Counted from the first letter of the stretch, positions 34,737 through 43,928 are shown. The stretch: DNA of 64,000 nucleotides from Nostoc sp. ATCC 43529 (GCA_003326205.1 LWTK01000035.1:121385-185384); one strand, 5' to 3'. The notes: generated by a model not told the origin, from the letters alone. Made by a program: numbers and translations.

Positions 34737-35867
34737 ATGTTATCAAACCGATGGACCCTCAACACCCTAGACTCGTATCGTGAAATCGGTGATCCACAAG
34801 CCGATTCCGTCATTGAGAAAATCTTTGGACTCAATGAGGTGGACGCTGTAAATAAACTCCTAAAAGACATTCAAAACAACGATGATCTCGTAGCAGTCGA
34901 AATGCCTGACGCTCTCGAAGATTTCCTCAATACCACAGATGACTGGCCTTCATGGGCGGATCGGGAGCAGATCCGGCTCGGACAGCAACTGTTCTCGCGT
35001 TATGGTATGCAAATGACGATGGCGTTGTTTTGCTGGTCGTTGCCTTCATGCTACTCTTGTGCCAAGGGAGCGCAGGTACTGAGTGTGACGCACCGGATCA
35101 CCAAAAGGGTACATCAACGCCTCATCGAAACCGCGCAGTTTGTCATCGATGTTATGGCCGAGGGTGGGTTGGAGCCAAATGGTCGTGGGGTACGCACGGC
35201 TCAAAAGATCCGTCTGCTGCACACCACAATTCGCTACCACATGCGGCAATATCCCCGGTGGCTTGCTGAGTACGGCGTTCCCATCAACCAGGAAGACTTG
35301 GTTGGTACGATGCTATCCTTTGCACTGTTGCCCCAGGTCTTGACCAGGCTAGGATTGGATTTTACCACGGAGGAAGAAGCCGGGTTCTTTCACTGTTGGC
35401 GTGTCATTGGCAGCATAATGGGAATTCAGGAGGAGATGCTACCCCGCGATGTCGAGGATGGCAAAGCATTGTGGGATGCGATAATAGCCCGTCATGCGGC
35501 TCCGTCAGATGCCGGGCGAGAACTGACTGCTGCGCTGGTTGATTACATGAAGGAACGCGTTCCTGGTGAGATGTTCGATGGTATTGTTCCCACGCTCATC
35601 CGCGAGATGTGCGACCAACGCGTGGTTGAAGCGGTTGGTATCGAACCCGCCAATTGGACTCGGCACTTTTTACGTCCACTGCGCTGGATTTTTGGAGTCA
35701 CCGACGAGATACAGGATCGCTCGAAGCTGGCGGCGCGGATCAGCGGCGCATTCTCACGCAGGCTGATTGAAGGACTGCATTACCTCGAGCGGGAAGGACA
35801 AAAGGTGGAATTCACGATTCCCAATAGCTTGCAGGATAACTGGGGGCTGAACCTCCCTGAGAAATAA
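34737..35867 (+). CDS. DUF2236/rubber-oxygenase (Lcp/MpaB)-like protein
   Basis: The 376-residue protein resembles the ER-bound oxygenase MpaB/latex-clearing protein family (DUF2236): an N-terminal helical segment, a QQLFSRYGMQMTMALFCWSLPSCY block, the GRGVRTAQKIRLLHTTIRYH region, and the signature LVGTMLSFALLPQ followed by EEAGFFHCWRVIG. Lcp members are b-type haem oxygenases; many relatives are of unknown function. No signal peptide is seen. Its base composition is clearly GC-richer than the neighbours and codon use differs (many GCG, CGC, CTC). With flanking direct repeats this points to recent acquisition. Confidence 0.75.
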   Translation: MLSNRWTLNTLDSYREIGDPQADSVIEKIFGLNEVDAVNKLLKDIQNNDDLVAVEMPDALEDFLNTTDDWPSWADREQIRLGQQLFSRYGMQMTMALFCWSLPSCYSCAKGAQVLSVTHRITKRVHQRLIETAQFVIDVMAEGGLEPNGRGVRTAQKIRLLHTTIRYHMRQYPRWLAEYGVPINQEDLVGTMLSFALLPQVLTRLGLDFTTEEEAGFFHCWRVIGSIMGIQEEMLPRDVEDGKALWDAIIARHAAPSDAGRELTAALVDYMKERVPGEMFDGIVPTLIREMCDQRVVEAVGIEPANWTRHFLRPLRWIFGVTDEIQDRSKLAARISGAFSRRLIEGLHYLEREGQKVEFTIPNSLQDNWGLNLPEK

Positions 35868-35951
35868 TTGCACGTTTGTCAAGACTAAATGGTGAAAAAC
35901 AGGGTTTGCACCTGTTCGGCAGTTTCCTGTGGGAGTGGGTATTAAGCCTGT

Positions 35952-35995
35952 AGCCCTTATTGGGCATAACTTTGCGCTTTTCTTAGTGCCATTCG
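35952..35995 (+). repeat. Right imperfect direct repeat flanking the GC-rich oxygenase gene
   Basis: Counterpart of 34598-34640 with AGCCCTTATTGGGCATAACTT followed by TTTTCTTAGTGCCATTCG. The two bracket 1.3 kb. Confidence 0.55.
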
Positions 35996-36031
35996 GCTAC
36001 ACCCCACGATTTTTCGTCCTTCCAACAGATG

Positions 36032-36058
36032 TAGAGACGTTGCATTGCAACGTCTCTA
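36032..36058. repeat. Intact GTAGAGACG hairpin repeat
   Basis: TAGAGACGTTGCA / TTGCAACGTCTCTA palindrome, a common interspersed repeat. The copy near 57014-57165 is interrupted by an insertion. Confidence 0.75.
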
Positions 36059-36082
36059 ACCATTTTGTGACAATTTGATAAA

Positions 36083-36853
36083 TTAAAGCAAACTAGCAGA
36101 GTTGACATCTAAAAATAACGTTGCTTGGGGTTGTTGGCGGAGAATAGAAGCCGGACATTCTGTGCTTATAGCTCCTTGCAACATCTGTTTCACCACATTT
36201 GCTTTACGTGTTTCTGGAGCAAGACAAATAATTTTTTTGGCTGAACAAATCGTGGGAATAGTAACAGTAAAAGCGTATTGCGGGACACTTTCCAGATTTG
36301 GAAAGTGGCCTGTGTTTACTTGTTGTTGACGATTGACTTTATCTAGTTTGACTAGTTTTACACTGTAAGGATCTTGAAAATTTGCGACTGCTGGATCGTT
36401 AAAAGCCAAGTGTCCATTTTCGCCAACACCAAGACAGCACAAGTCAATTGGTTGTGCTTGCAATAGTTTAGTGTAGCGATCGCATTCTGCCACTGGTTGC
36501 AATGTATCACCTTCTATATAGTGAAATTGCTTAGGAGCAACCCTTTTCTCTACACGTTCTCGCATATAACGCCGGAAACTTGCAGAATGATCCGCACTAA
36601 TTCCCAAATATTCATCTAAATGCAACAAACTAATCCTTGACCAATCTACACCACCTAATTTAATCAAAGCATCAAGAAATTTCAGTTGGGAATTCCCGGT
36701 GGCTAACAATACAGCCGCTGTATCCTGTTCGTTGAGAATTTGCTGTAAATATTGTTGGGTGATTTCTGCAACTGAGAACGCCATTTCGACTTCAGAGTTG
36801 TAAATCTGCACTAATAAATCATCAACGCAAAAAAAGTTTGTAGCGGCTACCAT
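36083..36853 (-). CDS. nagB: Glucosamine-6-phosphate deaminase/6-phosphogluconolactonase-like
   Basis: The 256-residue protein has the sugar-phosphate isomerase fold of NagB. Blocks include LLATGNSQLKFLDAL (phosphate loop), LHLDEYLGISADHSASF (catalytic Asp/Glu and the substrate loop), LGVGENGHLAFNDP (the GxGxNGHIAFNEP motif with catalytic His) and a C-terminal ASILRQQP. It converts glucosamine-6-phosphate to fructose-6-phosphate and ammonia. The ATG at 36851-36853 (MVAAT) matches the usual cyanobacterial start; a longer frame begins 75 bp upstream. It is slightly diverged from classical NagB, so a related aldose/ketose substrate is possible. Confidence 0.85.
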   Translation of the reverse strand: MVAATNFFCVDDLLVQIYNSEVEMAFSVAEITQQYLQQILNEQDTAAVLLATGNSQLKFLDALIKLGGVDWSRISLLHLDEYLGISADHSASFRRYMRERVEKRVAPKQFHYIEGDTLQPVAECDRYTKLLQAQPIDLCCLGVGENGHLAFNDPAVANFQDPYSVKLVKLDKVNRQQQVNTGHFPNLESVPQYAFTVTIPTICSAKKIICLAPETRKANVVKQMLQGAISTECPASILRQQPQATLFLDVNSASLL

Positions 36854-37090
36854 TTGGTTACACAGAAGGTTATCAATAGTGTTGACGGTTAATGTGAAAT
36901 TCCATCGACTTTTAGGGGGTGGGATCAATTTAAATCCCTTATTTAGTTATAGAGGATAGATTTTAGGATTTAAAAAATTAATTGGCGACTCTTAAGATTA
37001 GGTTAAGATATTATACTTCGTAAGCAAATTTTTTCCCCATTCTTTTGTATTCACAAAAGAATAATCGCTAAAAGACAAAAACAATGTAAA

Positions 37091-37123
37091 CTATGTAAAT
37101 AAAGTTAACATTTATTTACATAG
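37091..37123. promoter_or_regulatory. 33-bp palindrome upstream of the HAD phosphatase gene
   Basis: CTATGTAAATAAA and TTTATTTACATAG are perfect 13-bp arms around GTTAACA. The element ends 12 bp before the ATG and is a candidate operator; a leader hairpin is the alternative. Confidence 0.6.
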
Positions 37124-37135
37124 TACCCAACAATT

Positions 37136-37822
37136 ATGCTGGCTGCAATTCTTTTTGACTTAGACGGCACTATTGTCAAGAGCGATCCCATACACTACCG
37201 AGCTTGGAAAGAAATGCTGCTAAATTTCAGCATAGAAATTGATGAAACATTTTATAAATCGAAAATTAGTGGACGGCTAAATCCAGAAATTGTTCAAGAC
37301 ATTTTGCCACAATTATCGCTAACAGAAGGGGAAGAGTTTGCAGATGAAAAAGAGGCACTTTTTCGCAAACTTGCCTTTGATCTACAACCTCTGAGTGGAT
37401 TTTCGGAACTACTAGCATGGACACAGACACATCAATTAAAACGTGCATTAGTTACTAATGCACCGAGATTAAATGCAGAATATATGCTAGAAGTATTGGG
37501 GATAAAAGAAGCTTTCCATACAATCGTTTTAGCGGATGATTGTATCGCAGGTAAACCCGACCCCGCACCTTACCAAGTTGCCTTAAACAATTTGGAAATT
37601 CAACCACACGAAGCGATCGCCCTAGAAGATTCTCCCTCTGGAATTCGCGCAGCTGTGGGCGCAAAGATCCGCACCATCGGTATAGCGTCTACCCACAATC
37701 CCCAACTCTTACGGGAAGTCGGTGCATTTATGGCGATTCCAGATTTTACTGATTTGCAGTTGTGGACATTGCTCAACTCGCTCATTGAACCAGATTTAAC
37801 CGCGATCGCTTCTAATTTTTAA
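37136..37822 (+). CDS. HAD-superfamily phosphatase, beta-phosphoglucomutase-like
   Basis: The 228-residue HAD-IA hydrolase has motif I FDLDGTIVKSD, motif II VTNAP, motif III Lys in AGKPDPAPY and motif IV LEDSPSGIRAA. The cap contains HYRAWKEML, as in beta-phosphoglucomutase and related sugar phosphatases. It likely dephosphorylates or isomerises a small sugar phosphate. Divergent from the NagB-like gene and convergent with padR; a shared terminator hairpin follows. Confidence 0.88.
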   Translation: MLAAILFDLDGTIVKSDPIHYRAWKEMLLNFSIEIDETFYKSKISGRLNPEIVQDILPQLSLTEGEEFADEKEALFRKLAFDLQPLSGFSELLAWTQTHQLKRALVTNAPRLNAEYMLEVLGIKEAFHTIVLADDCIAGKPDPAPYQVALNNLEIQPHEAIALEDSPSGIRAAVGAKIRTIGIASTHNPQLLREVGAFMAIPDFTDLQLWTLLNSLIEPDLTAIASNF

Positions 37823-37847
37823 GTCCAAAACCGAGAATTTTGAGATT

Positions 37848-37871
37848 AGAGACACCCAATTTGGTGTCTCT
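37848..37871. terminator. Bidirectional terminator between HAD gene and padR
   Basis: AGAGACACC and GGTGTCTCT with a 6-base loop sit between convergent genes. The plus strand continues ATTTATTTTT. Confidence 0.8.
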
Positions 37872-37873
37872 AT

Positions 37874-38500
37874 TTATTTTTCTGCCAAAATACCGTAAAT
37901 TTCGCGTTTAACTTGCTCTAAAAGCTCACGCACTCGATTTATTCGCTCCACATTGCCACTGCGGGCAACCTGCACCACCACACCAGCTAATTCTGTTGCA
38001 GCATTCCGCAACTCAATCAACTCTTGGGGCTTACCTGTGACGAAACTTTTGAAGGTATCCCAAGGAGAGTCTGAGGTTTGTTGTTGGGTACGTTGTGCTA
38101 AAAGTTGTCTACCCTCATCTGTAATGGTGTAAATCCGCTTACCACCTTCTTGGGAACTGGTCAAATAACCACCTTCTTCCAGCAATTGGAGTGTTGGATA
38201 CACTGAGCCAGGACTGAGGCGACGGAAACCACCATAACGAGTTTCCATCTCTTTAATCAGGTCGTAACCATGACTGGGATGCTCGGATAACAACTCTAAC
38301 AAGATGAACTTGATGTCACCCCGACGAGTCCGATATTCATCTGGCCAACCACGACCAAATACTTCATCACGAAGGTGTTTGCCATGATGTCTACCATGCT
38401 CCTTGCGATGCTCAAACCAAGACTTGACAAACAAAAAATCATCTTCGCTGACTCCAGCCCATGCAGGTATGCCAAAGCGCGATCGAAAGTGTCTAAACAT
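37874..38500 (-). CDS. PadR-family transcriptional regulator
   Basis: The 208-residue regulator has a winged-helix domain in residues 60-145 with the PadR block FILLELLSEHPSHGYDLIKEME, then LSPGSVYPTLQLLEEGGYLTS and IYTITDEGRQLL. A C-terminal helix pair (EIYGILAEK end) serves dimerisation. The His-rich N-terminal extension (HRKEHGRHHGKH) might bind metal. Three 10-bp spaced CGATATAT(CG) units lie 33-62 bp before the ATG, so autoregulation is likely. No target gene is adjacent in the same direction. Confidence 0.9.
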   Translation of the reverse strand: MFRHFRSRFGIPAWAGVSEDDFLFVKSWFEHRKEHGRHHGKHLRDEVFGRGWPDEYRTRRGDIKFILLELLSEHPSHGYDLIKEMETRYGGFRRLSPGSVYPTLQLLEEGGYLTSSQEGGKRIYTITDEGRQLLAQRTQQQTSDSPWDTFKSFVTGKPQELIELRNAATELAGVVVQVARSGNVERINRVRELLEQVKREIYGILAEK

Positions 38501-38532
38501 AACTCAATTTCTAATCAACTTTCTCTACTATA

Positions 38533-38562
38533 CGATATATCGCGATATATTTCGATATATCG
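38533..38562. promoter_or_regulatory. Triple CGATATATCG operator-like array before padR
   Basis: Three copies of CGATATATCG (the middle one ending TT) start at 38533, 38543 and 38553, exactly 10 bp apart, about one helical turn. The position upstream of padR supports an autoregulatory operator. PadR proteins usually bind ATAT-rich palindromes. Confidence 0.75.
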
Positions 38563-38679
38563 GAATAGAATTTTGATGAAGATTTATTTCAGTTGTAGAG
38601 ACAGCGATTTACTGCGTCTCTTCCCTTGGCCATTACATACGTAGGGGCACAGCATTGCTGTGCCCCAAAAAAGAGCTTT

Positions 38680-38811
38680 TAAGTAGGTAGACATAATTAA
38701 ATGTAAGATTGGAGCTTTGTTCGTAGTAAGCGATTTATCGCTCTTAACAGACGTTTTAATCGCTCAAGCCCATACTACGAACTTTAGTTTAATTGAGTCC
38801 TTCTACTTACA
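38680..38811. mobile_element. MITE-like element A (TAAGTAGGTAGACA ends), copy 1
   Basis: Ends AAGTAGGTAGACAT and TCCTTCTACTTAC are imperfect inverted repeats about 130 bp apart, with an inner inverted pair TTCGTAGTA / TACTACGAA. The same organisation recurs at 51656-51784 and in part at 41847-41999. No ORF inside. Confidence 0.6.
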
Positions 38812-38934
38812 AATTGGTAATTTATTACGCTTTGAAGCAGTTAACCCTCAACCGTCAACAGCCAATACAAAAAGACGCCCTGCATTAAACGGACGAAGGC
38901 TTGTTAGGGATTTCCAAGAAATAAATTACTACTA

Positions 38935-38996
38935 CTTGTGGGGTGGGCATCTTGCCCGCCCTTGACTACGGGCGGGCGAGACGCCCACCCCACAAG
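38935..38996. repeat. Large GC-rich hairpin repeat
   Basis: CTTGTGGGGTGGGC...GCCCACCCCACAAG outer arms and GCCCGCCC/GGGCGGGC inner arms make a 62-bp hairpin. It is a common interspersed cyanobacterial repeat. Confidence 0.85.
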
Positions 38997-39029
38997 AAAT
39001 AATTGTATATTTTTTGATTTGGAAGTCCC

Positions 39030-39797
39030 TTAAGCTTTGACCTTAGCTTTTGACCAGACACCATTGTCATCTTCATCATATTTCTGGTGAACAGCTTCCC
39101 AAGCAGCTTGTTCAGCGTTAAACTCGTCATTTTTTTCATTGATTACAGCGTTATAGCGGTCAATGAATGTACGCTGAGCCTCATTAGAAAGATGAGCGCG
39201 AACTTCAGGTGACAAGTCGTCTGGGCTGTTGCACAATCCTGGACAAGGACGAGCCAGGGTTTTTTCAATTACCTGAGTTTCTTCTCCACCAGCACTTTCG
39301 AGGAGCAATTGAAATTCGCCGGTGCGATCGCTTGGAACTTCTGCCATCAATAAGAACTCACCAGCTTGTAAGCGGGTTTGGTAAATAGCGGCCTTATCTT
39401 CTGGCATTCCCAAAGTAGTCAGAACCGATACTAGACCGGCACCTGCGCTACCTGCGATCGCTCCACTAGCAGCCCCTAACAATACAGCACCAATCGGGCC
39501 GGCTGCCACAATTGAGCCAACAAAAGGAATAAATAGTACGCCCACACCCGTGAGCAAGCTGAGAAACGAACCAAATAAGGAACCAAAAACTGCCCCTGTT
39601 CTCAAGCCTCCCAGAATCACATCCTTTTTACTAATAAAGCCAGAAATTCGAGTTTCCGACTCAAAATTTCTGCCCATGACGGAAATGCAATCTCTAGGTA
39701 CACCCCTATCTAATAAACGTCTAATAACATCATCAACTTGTTTTTGTTCTTTGAATACAGCAGAAATAGTACGTTCTGCCTGATATACTTCTGGCAT
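39030..39797 (-). CDS. General-stress/glycine-zipper protein fused to a ChaB domain
   Basis: The 255-residue protein combines three parts. Residues 8-60 resemble the YflT/GSP17M stress domain ([19 protein letters not shown]). Residues 65-130 are a Gly/Ala-rich hydrophobic zipper ([19 protein letters not shown]) that probably inserts in membrane. Residues 190-250 match the ChaB cation-related domain ([17 protein letters not shown], then [10 protein letters not shown]). It may associate with membranes under osmotic or oxidative stress. CAGGAG precedes the ATG. It is followed upstream by dps, another stress gene on the same strand. Confidence 0.8.
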   Translation of the reverse strand: MPEVYQAERTISAVFKEQKQVDDVIRRLLDRGVPRDCISVMGRNFESETRISGFISKKDVILGGLRTGAVFGSLFGSFLSLLTGVGVLFIPFVGSIVAAGPIGAVLLGAASGAIAGSAGAGLVSVLTTLGMPEDKAAIYQTRLQAGEFLLMAEVPSDRTGEFQLLLESAGGEETQVIEKTLARPCPGLCNSPDDLSPEVRAHLSNEAQRTFIDRYNAVINEKNDEFNAEQAAWEAVHQKYDEDDNGVWSKAKVKA

Positions 39798-39858
39798 TTA
39801 AATACTCCTGGGATTATGTTATTTTTGCCGTAGATATAGTCAAATAATTTTGGATTAA

Positions 39859-39880
39859 CCCCATACTTTCTAGTATGGGG
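39859..39880 (-). terminator. Hairpin between dps and the ChaB-fusion gene
   Basis: CCCCATACT and AGTATGGGG with loop TTCT lie about 140 bp past the dps stop on the minus strand. The following tail is only weakly T-rich, so it may be a terminator or a repeat. Confidence 0.4.
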
Positions 39881-40020
39881 CTGAAAAAAGAATTGTAGAT
39901 TTTGGATTTATTCTACAAGTAAATTTGGGGGCAATCTACCAGACCCTACACCAAGACACCTTTCTAGACTTTAAATTTGGAATTTACAATCCAAAACTAA
40001 AATCTAAAATCTAAAATTCA

Positions 40021-40560
40021 TTACACACCTACAGGAGTTTTAGCTTCTGTTGCTGGCTGTGTACCGTCTCCTTCAAGTGCTTGGCCTTCAATGAATGAGC
40101 GCAACATCCAAGCCATTTCTTCATGTTCTTCCATCAATCCAGTCAGAAAATCAGCAGTTCCTTGATCGTGAAACTGTTCGCCAGACTGATCGACATGATC
40201 TCTGAGATTGCGAATAACTTGCTCGTGATCTTGCACTAAATTAGCTACCATTCCTGTTGCAGTGGGAACACTACCAGCATGTTCCTTGAGGGTAGCAATT
40301 TTGAGAAATCCCTCCATTGTACCAACCGGGTAACCACCCAAAGCACGAACCCGTTCTGCTAAAGCATCGATATTTACAGTCAGTTTTTCGTAGTGTTCTT
40401 CCCAAAGTTGGTGCAAAGAGCGGAATTGAGGGCCAACAACGTCCCAATGGTACTTTTTGGTTTTTACTAACAGTAAATAGGCATCTGCCAAATCTTGATT
40501 CAACAGATTAATCACACCTTCACGCTGTTCTTGTGTCAAACCAATATTGATCGCACGCAT
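40021..40560 (-). CDS. dps: Dps-family DNA-protection/ferritin-like protein
   Basis: The 179-residue four-helix protein has the Dps ferroxidase-site block KKYHWDVVGPQFRSLHQLWEEHYE, with the intersubunit His, Asp and Glu at residues about 39-66. Dps oligomerises into 12-mers that store iron and consume peroxide. A second EEHEEMAWMLRSF segment is typical of cyanobacterial members. The ATG has AGGAAT upstream. It is close to the ChaB-fusion gene on the same strand, possibly as a stress pair. Confidence 0.93.
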   Translation of the reverse strand: MRAINIGLTQEQREGVINLLNQDLADAYLLLVKTKKYHWDVVGPQFRSLHQLWEEHYEKLTVNIDALAERVRALGGYPVGTMEGFLKIATLKEHAGSVPTATGMVANLVQDHEQVIRNLRDHVDQSGEQFHDQGTADFLTGLMEEHEEMAWMLRSFIEGQALEGDGTQPATEAKTPVGV

Positions 40561-40903
40561 TGTTTTTCATTCCTAGACAAACTTATTATTTATTAACATC
40601 CCAAATTTTCAACATCATCTACATCAACCAAAGGGTGCATTGTCAGTTTAGATTATTTTCCATATTTAGAATTACTTCTACGTCTTAGTAGGTAGTATTA
40701 TTAATCTAATAGTCTAGTAGTATACTAATTTGGTTAGATTTATTGTTTTTTTGATTGAGCCTTTAAAAAATAAATTTTAAAATAATTACCAATTACCTAG
40801 ATTAATTTATTTTTTGCATAAAAAATTAGTCATAAGTGATTTTTATGTAACCACTTATGACTTCTGACTAATGAAAAATTACCAAAGTCAAGTATTGATT
40901 ATT
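40561..40903. other. AT-rich intergenic region
   Basis: About 340 bp upstream of dps with runs of A/T and TAGTAGT-like strings. No gene or clear site seen; it must contain the dps promoter. Confidence 0.4.
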
Positions 40904-41260
40904 TTACTTTCCTGTAATTTTGTCCAAAAGATTCTTTGCACTTTCTTCTACTGTGGTTGCACTTTGTGAATTTTCAGGACGTTTTTGCTTTTCAATGTCA
41001 GCGCTTCCTTGAACTTCATTGAGTCCTCCCTGAGTCTTCTCTTGAGTCTCTTCGAGTCCAATTGGTGGTTTTTTAGCAGCTTCGTCTGTTTTGCGCTGGA
41101 TCTCAAGTAGTTGTGTTTCGCCTTCGGTAGGCTTACTTTGGGAGCTACTGATCGCAAAAGCAGGGAAAGCACTAGATAACAATAGTAAGGCGCAAGTAAA
41201 AGCAACAACTAAAAAACGTACTGGGCGCAAAATAGATAAAACAGAAGCAATAACTTTCAT
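40904..41260 (-). CDS. Small secreted hypothetical protein
   Basis: The 118-residue protein begins with a clear signal peptide (residues 1-36, with RFLVVAFTCALLLLSSAFPAFA) and a likely cleavage after AFA. The rest is polar, low in hydrophobics and rich in Glu, Gln and Lys (EGETQLLEIQRKTDEAAKK), probably disordered and exported. I know no family name. GAGG precedes the ATG. It is isolated from neighbours by long gaps. Confidence 0.65.
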   Translation of the reverse strand: MKVIASVLSILRPVRFLVVAFTCALLLLSSAFPAFAISSSQSKPTEGETQLLEIQRKTDEAAKKPPIGLEETQEKTQGGLNEVQGSADIEKQKRPENSQSATTVEESAKNLLDKITGK

Positions 41261-41846
41261 TTGAAATCCTCGATAACAGCGTTAACTACGCAAGACATTT
41301 ACTCTAGGGGCAAAGCTTATGCTTTTATTTGGTATTACCAATAAAACTAGTAAGCGATGCTCCAATCTTGAAATTACTGAAAAATCAACTTGAAGAAGTT
41401 ACCTTTGCATTTGTGCATTAACTTAGAATATGGTTAACGACCAAGTACTTTTGGCAAGTTCTTCATTCGATGTCGAACTGATTTATTTTTACTTTGCAGA
41501 CCATAAGGTATACATCAACCTGTAGAATGAAGTTATTCCTATCTATAGTTATAAAAAAAATCATTCTCCAGGTATATCGACTTTCAAGCCTGTTGGCTAT
41601 CGCCTGTTGCTTACTATAAAAGTTATGCCCCTTTCCCCAATGTTGCTCCTAGTTGATAATCAGCGTCATAACCGATATCGCCAACAAAAGAAAATCGACG
41701 GATCAAATTAAATAAAAATGAGGAGATATAGCAGCAAAAGCTTTAATTTGATTGCACTCGTCTTTGAGATTTAAGTATATCGACTTTTTCTATATATCTG
41801 TAAAAAATTAATTTTTGTTGTATCTAAAATTTTCAGGTAAATATTT

Positions 41847-41999
41847 TAAGTAGCTGGACATGAATAATTGTCACTGGGGGAAGGCAGGAGGCAAGATAGC
41901 GCAGCGTTAGCGAGTCCGCGAGCGTCGGCAGAAGGAAATAGGTTTTTAGCTGCTTGACTAGAACTTTTGAGTTTCAGTTTATTTGCGTCTTCCTACTTA
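41847..41999. mobile_element. MITE-like element A, copy 2 (with an internal repeat)
   Basis: Ends TAAGTAGCTGGACATG and GTCTTCCTACTTA resemble copies at 38680 and 51656. The middle holds a GC-rich interspersed repeat (GCGCAGCGTTAGCGAGTCCG). The remainder of the gap 41261-42019 is AT-rich with no gene. Confidence 0.5.
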
Positions 42000-42019
42000 A
42001 TTCTGAATCCCAAAATATT

Positions 42020-43744
42020 TCAAATTCCATGACTTTTGCCAATTACCCAGTTACGCCGGAAAAATCTAGCTAACGCAGACTCTTCTAGTGATAAATAAAT
42101 TGGTCGTCCGTGGGGACAGGTGCGGGGGTTGCGAGTGCGTTGCCAATTATCTAAAAGTGTTTGCATTTCTTGTAGATTCATTGGCGTACCGTTACGAATT
42201 GCACTGCGACAAGCAACAGCTACTTGTGCTGTTTGTAAGTCACCTCCCAAACTCAATTCTAAAATTGCTTGGGCACAATCTTCGCGCTGCTGCAACATCG
42301 CGGGTAGGTTACGAACTGCCCAAAGTTGTTCGCCAAAAGGTTCTATATCTAAGCCGATGCGTTGCAATTGTAATACTTGCGCTGGCGATAATTGATAAAG
42401 AATAATTGGCGGTTCGACGGAAATTAGTTGCCAATTATCGCATAATTGTTCATATAAAACTCGCTCGTGGGCAATGTGCTGTTCCACTAACCACATCCCA
42501 CCAGGATGTTCGGCAACAATATAAGTATTACTCACTTGGGCTACAGCTTTTAAAAAGTTAGGAGTTGAGAGTGAGGAGTCAGGAATTTTCTCATCATCGT
42601 TGGAATTTTGAGGATTGAAGTTGTAGCCGCCTTTAGCTTCTGCGGCTTTGAGTAATTTACTAACTCGTGTTGTGTGGACAGTTTCTTTTAAATTGGCATC
42701 AGAAATTCGCAGTGCTTGATTAATTCCTACGATAATTTGCTCTTGCCAATAAGTTATTTCATTGAGGTAAATTTCTGTTTTTGCAGGATTACGATTCCAG
42801 TTAATTTGATCTGGAGAAATGGCAAGATGCAGAAAACAAATTGGATAGCGATCGCGTGGTAATGTTTTGTGAAATGCTGATAATATTGTTTGCTCTAATT
42901 CCGCCGATTTCACCATCCGGCCGTTAATCGCCACACGCACCCAATCTGGACGATGACGATGACAGCGATCGGGTAATCCTACCACTAAATGTATTGCTGA
43001 CTGTTGACTGTTGACTGTTGACTGTTGAATTCTGTCTTCTGAATTTACTGGGTTGGGTACTTCGAGTTTGACTTCTTGCAAATCGCCTTGTCGCACTTGC
43101 GGTAAAATCTGCGGTAGTAGTTGCCCAGTTGTGGCAGCTCTTGAAATGGTGAACCATTGGCGGTCATTTTGGCAAATCTGCCAGGTGACGCCGGGATGAC
43201 ATAGGGCGATTTGGTGAATTGTTGCTTGCACGGCTTTCATTTGCTGTGCTGTTGTGGGCAGTCCCTGGCGACGAGATGAACAGTTACCGAAAAGATTAGA
43301 AACTGTGACTACTGTACCAGGTGCGATCGCGGTTACATCAACTTCTAGAACTTCCCCGCCATACCCATAGAGAACTCGCCATCCTAATTTTCCACCAACA
43401 GGACGGCTCAAAATTTCCAAATCTGCCAGATTCGTTAAACTGTGTAACGCCTCACCACGAAAACCCAAGCTATTAATTTTCCACAAATCGGCACTAGAAC
43501 GAATTTTACTGGTGCTGTGGGCTGTAGCTGCTTGTTGCAAATCATCTAAGTTCATTCCGCAACCATTGTCTGCGACGCGAATTCGCCATTGTTCCGGCCA
43601 GATGGAAACTACAATTCGCGTTGCCCCTGCGTCAAGGGAATTTTCCACCAATTCCTTTACTACAGAGGCAAAAGAGTCGATGACTTCTCCCGCTGTAATT
43701 AAATATACGACTTCTTTTGGTAGAGCTTGAATAGTAGATGCCAT
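42020..43744 (-). CDS. mutL: DNA mismatch repair protein MutL
   Basis: The 574-residue protein has the GHKL ATPase motifs: ELVENSLDAGA, DNGCGM, HSTSKI and GFRGEAL within residues 1-110. The C-terminal domain carries VEQHIAHERVLYE, a variant of the DQHA(x)2E(x)4E endonuclease motif, and CPHGRPI, the zinc-associated motif. It is expected to nick DNA in mismatch repair without MutH. The linker near residue 240 contains an in-frame heptamer repeat (QQSTVNSQQS). Length is normal for cyanobacteria. Confidence 0.97.
   Translation of the reverse strand: MASTIQALPKEVVYLITAGEVIDSFASVVKELVENSLDAGATRIVVSIWPEQWRIRVADNGCGMNLDDLQQAATAHSTSKIRSSADLWKINSLGFRGEALHSLTNLADLEILSRPVGGKLGWRVLYGYGGEVLEVDVTAIAPGTVVTVSNLFGNCSSRRQGLPTTAQQMKAVQATIHQIALCHPGVTWQICQNDRQWFTISRAATTGQLLPQILPQVRQGDLQEVKLEVPNPVNSEDRIQQSTVNSQQSAIHLVVGLPDRCHRHRPDWVRVAINGRMVKSAELEQTILSAFHKTLPRDRYPICFLHLAISPDQINWNRNPAKTEIYLNEITYWQEQIIVGINQALRISDANLKETVHTTRVSKLLKAAEAKGGYNFNPQNSNDDEKIPDSSLSTPNFLKAVAQVSNTYIVAEHPGGMWLVEQHIAHERVLYEQLCDNWQLISVEPPIILYQLSPAQVLQLQRIGLDIEPFGEQLWAVRNLPAMLQQREDCAQAILELSLGGDLQTAQVAVACRSAIRNGTPMNLQEMQTLLDNWQRTRNPRTCPHGRPIYLSLEESALARFFRRNWVIGKSHGI
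42993..43036. repeat. In-frame TGACTGT heptamer repeat in mutL
   Basis: Tandem GACTGTT units (about five) lie inside mutL and encode STVNSQQS-type residues in the linker after the ATPase domain. The same heptamer class is found in intergenic DNA at 63190-63210. Confidence 0.8.
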
Positions 43745-43928
43745 AAGTTATAGTTTATAGCTTCTGGCGACAGAGGAATTAGGAGAGTAAATTTGGCATA
43801 AATTTTTATTAATTGTAAAGAAAACTCAATTAAAAAAGGATTTTTGATAAATTGCTTTTGAGGTTCTAATACCATTTTTTTGTGAGGCTGTGCCAAACCC
43901 TTTTAACTTCTTTCTTTGTGTTCTTCTC

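Noticed and set aside
38717..38965. Plus-strand 82-codon frame after padR
   Set aside because: It begins in a MITE-like element and ends in a hairpin repeat; not a gene.
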